Below, piece after piece: positions 62,301 through 64,000 of a stretch of 64,000 bases of DNA. A program made the position numbers and the translations under genes. Within the stretch, counting starts at the first letter, position 1, and each line of letters starts with the position of its first letter. A model generated the notes under the pieces. That model was given only the letters and a program-made list of their open reading frames with translations, was not told the origin of the DNA and made no database searches. The DNA is from Watersipora subatra (lineage: Eukaryota; Bryozoa; Gymnolaemata; Cheilostomatida; Watersiporidae), in contig NC_088716.1 of the NCBI RefSeq assembly GCF_963576615.1, forward strand, positions 3,782,001 to 3,846,000, written 5' to 3'.

Positions 62301-63914
62301 CTTGCATAAGTACTAACAGTGTATTAAAATTTTCAAAATCAGCCTAAATTAACTTGGTCAAAACAGCAAGGTTAGCACAGTAGTGAAAGAGTTAAGTATT
62401 TATTAACATTGGCGCTGTTACCTATTCTCTGTTTTCTCGACTTGTCTGACGATCTGTCATGACGAACTAAAATGTCATGAAAGCTATATGTAATAGATAT
62501 AACTCTATATGCATGTCATTTTTCTCAGAAGTGTGGCGAGATATGTTACTATTCAAATTGAATTGACAAGGTTACCCTAATTGACACTTTATGTAATGTG
62601 GAATTTTTCATGTAGTACAAAGCAGAAACTGTGCATACATTTTTTACATTGACTTTATGACTTTTTTACATGATCTTTATGTTATAGGAGCCTCTACTGT
62701 ATTTATAAACCATTTTTTCCCGATGAAATACGTCCTCTTGTGGCGTAATCCACTTATTTTACCACTATCAATTAAATACCCGCCCAAACTACTATTTAAA
62801 AGTACTCCATTGACAATCTAAATGTTTTTACTGTAAATATGTAAAATTTCTGAACACTTAAAAAAACATATCGCTCTCATTCACCAATCACTAAGTTTTA
62901 TAGATTCTGAGCCACTGCAGATTTGTGGAAATGTGCACATGGCACTTGGGTCATGCTTGCATTTGCATAGAAATGCAAAAAATGGAATCCTAAAGAGTTA
63001 ATAAAATGATGTAACAATGCAACAACATAGTTTTAGTTGTTGTAATTCACCACATGTGCTATCTCAAAGTTCTTGTTTGTCGGGATTGAAAAAATCGGCT
63101 TCTCAACAAATTGGTTAACCAGTACCAAAAAATCCAATGATATTGCAAACAAAAGTTCACATTTCCATTAGTACACATATATGATCACTAGTTACATGAC
63201 ACATTGTGACATGATAATACAAGTTTTATTAAGTCTAACACAAGTCGAATAGTCACATTTTCTCAACCAATTTTTTTGCCATTCGTTCAAGAATAGTTAT
63301 GATTCGATCACCGTTTTGGTGTAGCTCTAAATTCAATTTTATGTAGTGAGTCAAAGTAGGCATACAAAATAATATGCTAACATACCGAATAGTTCCTCTT
63401 TCCACCTCAACTTTCTTTACTTTTATCGTCAAAGGCTTTCCTTTGCTTGCTTCATTTACCTGTTCTATCTTTGACTTGTCAAAGTTGACAACTGCATCAG
63501 ATAAGTTTAAAGTTATGCTTTTTTATTACCAGTTTTTGCCAACAAAGGCGATGAAGATAATGAAGATATAAAGATAAAAATTATAACCGGCAAACAATGA
63601 GTGGTTGAAGGACATGCTTTACAAAAAGCTTGCTTGGAGTATATGGTAAATAAAATTAACTTCATCATAACACGCTATTCATGAGAAACTAATCAATATT
63701 GAATATTGATACATTAAAAAGAATACTTACTGATTAACTGTGTGTATATTCCATGCTGTACTTCTTCTCCTAGTCCAATAGAATTACTAGCTGAAAAAGT
63801 ACATTCTATCAGTGTCGCTGATGGAAGGCTACAAAATTCTACTGTTTGGGGCGTGTTTGTCACAGACTCTAATTCTCTCTTCTTGTCTGAAGAATATTCA
63901 TAAAGACATCTGAC
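34681..63914 (-). CDS. Receptor-type protein tyrosine phosphatase, 3' 22 exons
   Basis: Minus-strand exons in order: 63731-63914, 63386-63491, 58505-58775, 55818-55869, 53587-53686, 52781-52943, 48465-48552, 47834-47907, 47354-47390, 47107-47207, 46718-46843, 45134-45282, 42010-42145, 41368-41514, 38207-38303, 38045-38112, 37224-37346, about 36957-37017, 36237-36359, 35659-35801, 35275-35410 and 34681-34755 (stop TAA). About 850 residues are visible: fibronectin-type ectodomain (1-205), membrane segment (about 213-236), phosphatase D1 (about 270-545) and D2 (about 580-850). Every junction keeps phase except the one into the exon near 36957-37017. Such receptors remove phosphate from tyrosines in adhesion and growth signalling at the plasma membrane. 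D1 keeps all key motifs; D2 has lost them. Subtype (LAR-, kappa- or alpha-like) is not resolved, as the 5' exons are outside the window. Introns carry many transposon copies. Confidence 0.92.
34848..34975. repeat. 31-bp GT-rich minisatellite
   Basis: Units built of GGTAGGTAAGGTGAGTAGGGT lie in the last intron of the phosphatase gene. On the plus strand the array is a string of splice-donor-like words; on the minus strand it keeps all frames open (TYPTHLPYL), a repeat artefact rather than a gene. Confidence 0.88.
36633..36690. repeat. AATAC-type microsatellite
   Basis: Runs of ACAATACAAT and ATACATACATAC in an intron. Confidence 0.8.
38800..38882 (-). mobile_element. tRNA-like SINE head
   Basis: The minus strand reads TGTAGCTCAATGGTTTAGCA (A-box) and GGGTCAAATCTTCC (B-box) about 40 bases apart, flanked by CTCGTG...CACGG, which could pair as a remnant acceptor stem. 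The anticodon stem does not pair, so this is a pseudo-tRNA or SINE. Confidence 0.5.
39124..40094 (-). mobile_element. CAGTGCACC-family TIR element, copy 1 (inverted)
   Basis: 971 bp from CAGTGCACCCTCAGGATACG to GTGGCACTG. The interior matches the 57-58 kb copy in reverse orientation. The flanking TA dinucleotides have decayed (CA and TG). No coding capacity. Confidence 0.75.
40560..40714 (+). promoter_or_regulatory. Orphan first-exon-like sequence with ATG at a splice donor
   Basis: A CpG-containing stretch (GCGTCAGACGC, GAAGTCGCAAAC) ends in AGCATAATG followed at once by GTAAGT (40715-40720), the layout of genes whose first exon stops right after the start codon, such as many ribosomal protein genes. 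It is on the strand opposite to the phosphatase gene, inside its intron. I found no downstream plus-strand exon. Confidence 0.25.
41092..41300. repeat. AT-rich self-complementary microsatellite
   Basis: TATATATTTATATATATTT-type words form a low-complexity palindromic tract next to a phosphatase exon. Confidence 0.85.
41368..52943 (-). CDS. Phosphatase exons 6-14: juxtamembrane segment and catalytic D1
   Basis: Motifs in order: [24 protein letters not shown] (pTyr loop, usually KNRY); [60 protein letters not shown] (WPD loop, Asp at 45232-45234); [15 protein letters not shown] across the exon 12/13 junction (Cys at 45136-45138, Arg at 42130-42132); and [10 protein letters not shown] (Q-loop) in exon 41368-41514. 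All catalytic elements are present, so D1 should be active. Confidence 0.93.
42524..43870 (+). mobile_element. 1.4-kb TA-flanked TIR element, copy 2
   Basis: Begins TACCGTAAAG and follows the order of the 14574-15986 copy (GCTGAACTAGTCGATTTTAG versus GAGCTAGTCGATACTAGC; ACAAGGAGCTATTAGACTGA versus ACAAGGAACTACTATTAGCC). The right end is diverged and its exact limit is uncertain. Confidence 0.65.
44060..44620 (+). repeat. Diverged dispersed repeat related to 60690-62950
   Basis: Words such as GTTTTGGATCATT (44092), TCTTGATAAA and TTCACCAGTC...CATTGCAGATT recur in the same order between 60745 and 62945, where the family is interrupted by a TTAA-element arm. Family unknown. Confidence 0.45.
44845..45132. 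repeat. 145-bp tandem duplication ending at a splice donor
   Basis: Two copies (44845-44989 and 44990-45132) differ at about one internal base (GTTTGAC/GTTTAAC). Copy 2 ends at the donor GTAGTT of the D1 active-site exon (donor 45128-45133, minus strand); at the same place copy 1 reads CTAGTT and has no donor. Confidence 0.92.
45840..45925 (+). mobile_element. tRNA-like SINE head
   Basis: GGCCTGATTAGTTCAGTTGG and TTAGGGC form a good A-box/D-arm; a degenerate B-box (TTATCTGAACC) follows about 40 bp later. Stems do not close into a full cloverleaf. Confidence 0.45.
47744..47792. repeat. Perfect 23-bp inverted repeat with 3-base loop
   Basis: CTTGATCATAGCGTTGCC plus AATGC (47744-47766) pairs perfectly with 47770-47792 across TTT. 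It lies in the short intron below exon 47834-47907 and would form a strong hairpin in the pre-mRNA or in DNA. Confidence 0.95.
48553..48925. repeat. 21-bp minisatellite abutting a phosphatase exon
   Basis: About 16 diverged units of 21 bp (GGGAACTGTACATACACATA) lie directly upstream, on the minus strand, of the acceptor of exon 48465-48552. Because 21 is a multiple of three, the minus strand stays open as a seven-residue repeat (VYVQFPN-like), partly in frame with the exon. One 20-bp unit shifts the frame. Confidence 0.9.
49510..49740 (+). repeat. Dispersed repeat, intact copy (empty site for the retrotransposon)
   Basis: Matches 50290-50413 joined to 52500-52590 (CCATTTGTAGAAAAA, GTCAACTGGTTGTA, TTAGGACTGAATATC). 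It shows what the second copy looked like before the retrotransposon inserted. Confidence 0.75.
49900..50262 (+). mobile_element. TTAA element family, right part
   Basis: Matches 4327-4666 of the full copy through the right terminal arm, ends CAAGTCAACCT and is followed by TTAA (50263-50266). The left arm is missing. Confidence 0.78.
50414..52499 (+). mobile_element. 5'-truncated non-LTR retrotransposon (Jockey/CR1-like)
   Basis: A 2.09-kb insertion flanked by the 8-bp duplication AAATATCA (50406-50413 and 52500-52507). Coding remains lie in several frames. Region 51013-51546 carries reverse-transcriptase blocks: [54 protein letters not shown] and FADDTNLF. The first catalytic Asp of motif A reads Asn (FINFSKAFD). 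A typical C-terminal segment ([12 protein letters not shown]) lies at 52202-52237. The endonuclease is missing and stops or frameshifts separate the pieces, so it is dead. The 3' end AAAATAAACTTAAACTCT is typical of the group. It is antisense to the phosphatase gene, in the intron between exons 6 and 7. Confidence 0.88.
53587..55869 (-). CDS. Phosphatase exons 4-5: stalk and transmembrane segment
   Basis: Exon 55818-55869 ([17 protein letters not shown]) is a short stalk. Exon 53587-53686 begins TKQDSLGG and encodes one 22-residue Gly/Val/Leu-rich membrane helix ending LLLYIVWR. The basic residues after it (R, then LRTNQSKKE in the next exon) fit a cytosolic stop-transfer, giving type I topology. 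Confidence 0.88.
53881..54783 (+). mobile_element. CAGTGCACC-family TIR element, copy 2
   Basis: 903 bp from CAGCGTGTCCTCAAGATACG to AAAGTGCACTG with TA on each side (53879-53880, 54784-54785). The interior shares AAATTAGTAACAAAATAGTA with the third copy. No transposase frame. Confidence 0.82.
57137..57350 (+). repeat. 210-bp dispersed repeat, copy 2
   Basis: Same family and orientation as 33633-33850; it ends about 120 bp before the third CAGTGCACC element. Confidence 0.7.
57472..58283 (+). mobile_element. CAGTGCACC-family TIR element, copy 3
   Basis: 812 bp, CAGTGCACCCTCGAGATACG at the left and TCTAGATGGTGCACTG at the right, with TA flanks (57470-57471, 58284-58285). Inner terminal parts also pair (AATCGTATGT and ATATCAGGGTAATCG regions). 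The TA target fits a Tc1/mariner-type non-autonomous element. Confidence 0.85.
58505..63914 (-). CDS. Phosphatase exons 1-3: membrane-proximal fibronectin-type ectodomain
   Basis: Exon 63731-63914 ends a fibronectin type III domain ([18 protein letters not shown] is close to its typical last strand: C-x-V/F-x-A-x-N-x-x-G). Exons 63386-63491 and 58505-58775 form the juxtamembrane fibronectin-like domain: [19 protein letters not shown], then [19 protein letters not shown] and [13 protein letters not shown], the usual GDG-x-x-Y-G-x-Y-N and Y-x-V-x-x-x-A motifs. Exon 3 also contains RTKR (58727-58738), a furin-type site, and a Cys-rich loop (CGC, CYC). Confidence 0.85.
60047..60410. mobile_element. 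Small MITE with CpG-rich and AT-rich interior
   Basis: Ends GTGCATCTTAGGTTGGTAC (60047) and GTACCGACCTTAGATGCAC (about 60392-60410) are inverted with two mismatches in 19. Inside, ACAACGCGCATAC words recur at both sides and an AATATTATTA-type palindromic tract (60240-60350) fills the centre. Confidence 0.7.
60847..60975 (+). mobile_element. TTAA element family, left arm
   Basis: Matches 4150-4275 (AGGTTGACTTGCAATAAAGC and CACCATGTCTTACTCTG). The preceding bases are TTGA rather than TTAA. The right arm is absent. Confidence 0.72.
62400..62580 (-). repeat. Dispersed repeat, inverted copy of 16040-16230
   Basis: The minus strand repeats AGTAACATATCTCGCC, AGATCGTCAGAC and AAACAGAGAATAGGTA in the same order as 16040-16230. 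The surrounding stretch 62580-63385 is intron with nothing else recognised. Confidence 0.65.
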
Positions 63915-64000
63915 CTGAAAATAGATTTGCTGATGTGATAATAAAATCAAAAACCCAGATAGTTAGTTCTTTCTACAGTCAACTAACTGTGGTGAACAAA

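Larger units (their letters stand above)
59761..62397. mobile_element. Possible TTAA-bounded composite element
   Basis: Left TTAACCCTTTGACTATCAC (59761) and right GTAGTGAAAGAGTTAA (62381-62396) are imperfect inverted ends of a piggyBac-like type. Inside are a small MITE (60044-60412), a TTAA-element arm (60847-60975) and a Ser-rich frame (61780-62034, 84 residues, ends [10 protein letters not shown]) that might be a transposase N-terminus, but no DDE core is visible. Speculative. Confidence 0.25.

Overview
The window is nuclear DNA from an animal. It is AT-rich, with genes split by many GT-AG introns. Families are animal-specific (receptor-type tyrosine phosphatase, MINDY4, a polypeptide GalNAc-transferase relative), and introns and spacers are full of transposon remnants, tRNA-derived SINEs and minisatellites. 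Gene content and repeat style suggest an invertebrate, perhaps a lophotrochozoan; I cannot name the species.

Layout. (1) 1134-5815, plus strand: the 3' end of a polypeptide N-acetylgalactosaminyltransferase-like gene (end of the catalytic domain, then a ricin-type lectin tail). (2) 5816-12291: spacer with a 1.7-kb inverted-repeat element holding a small C2H2 zinc-finger reading frame, plus tRNA-like SINE pieces. (3) 12292-27719, plus strand: MINDY4 (FAM188B), 13 exons with every splice phase consistent; only the first coding exon was not found. (4) 28101-30362, minus strand: an unrecognised 189-residue protein with four membrane segments, complete in five exons, tail-to-tail with MINDY4. (5) 34681-63914, minus strand: the 3' 22 exons of a receptor-type protein tyrosine phosphatase (fibronectin-type ectodomain, one membrane segment, D1 and D2); its 5' end lies beyond the window.

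Repeats. At least three terminal-inverted-repeat families are present: a TTAA-flanked family (full copy 4150-4666), a TA-flanked CAGTGCACC family (three full copies), and a TA-flanked 1.4-kb family (two copies). There is also a 5'-truncated non-LTR retrotransposon with an 8-bp target duplication, and minisatellites with units of 21, 25, 54 and 145 bp.

Most notable: the MINDY4 nucleophile Cys is replaced by Ser while the paired Gln and His are kept, and the GalNAc-transferase-like gene lacks the GGEN-type motif, the metal-site His and the lectin Asp residues. The phosphatase D2 is also degenerate while D1 looks intact. So three adjacent genes carry enzyme domains that look catalytically dead. 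No operon-like or CRISPR-like system is present. Exon limits were derived by hand from splice signals, reading phase and family resemblance; no alignment or search was run.
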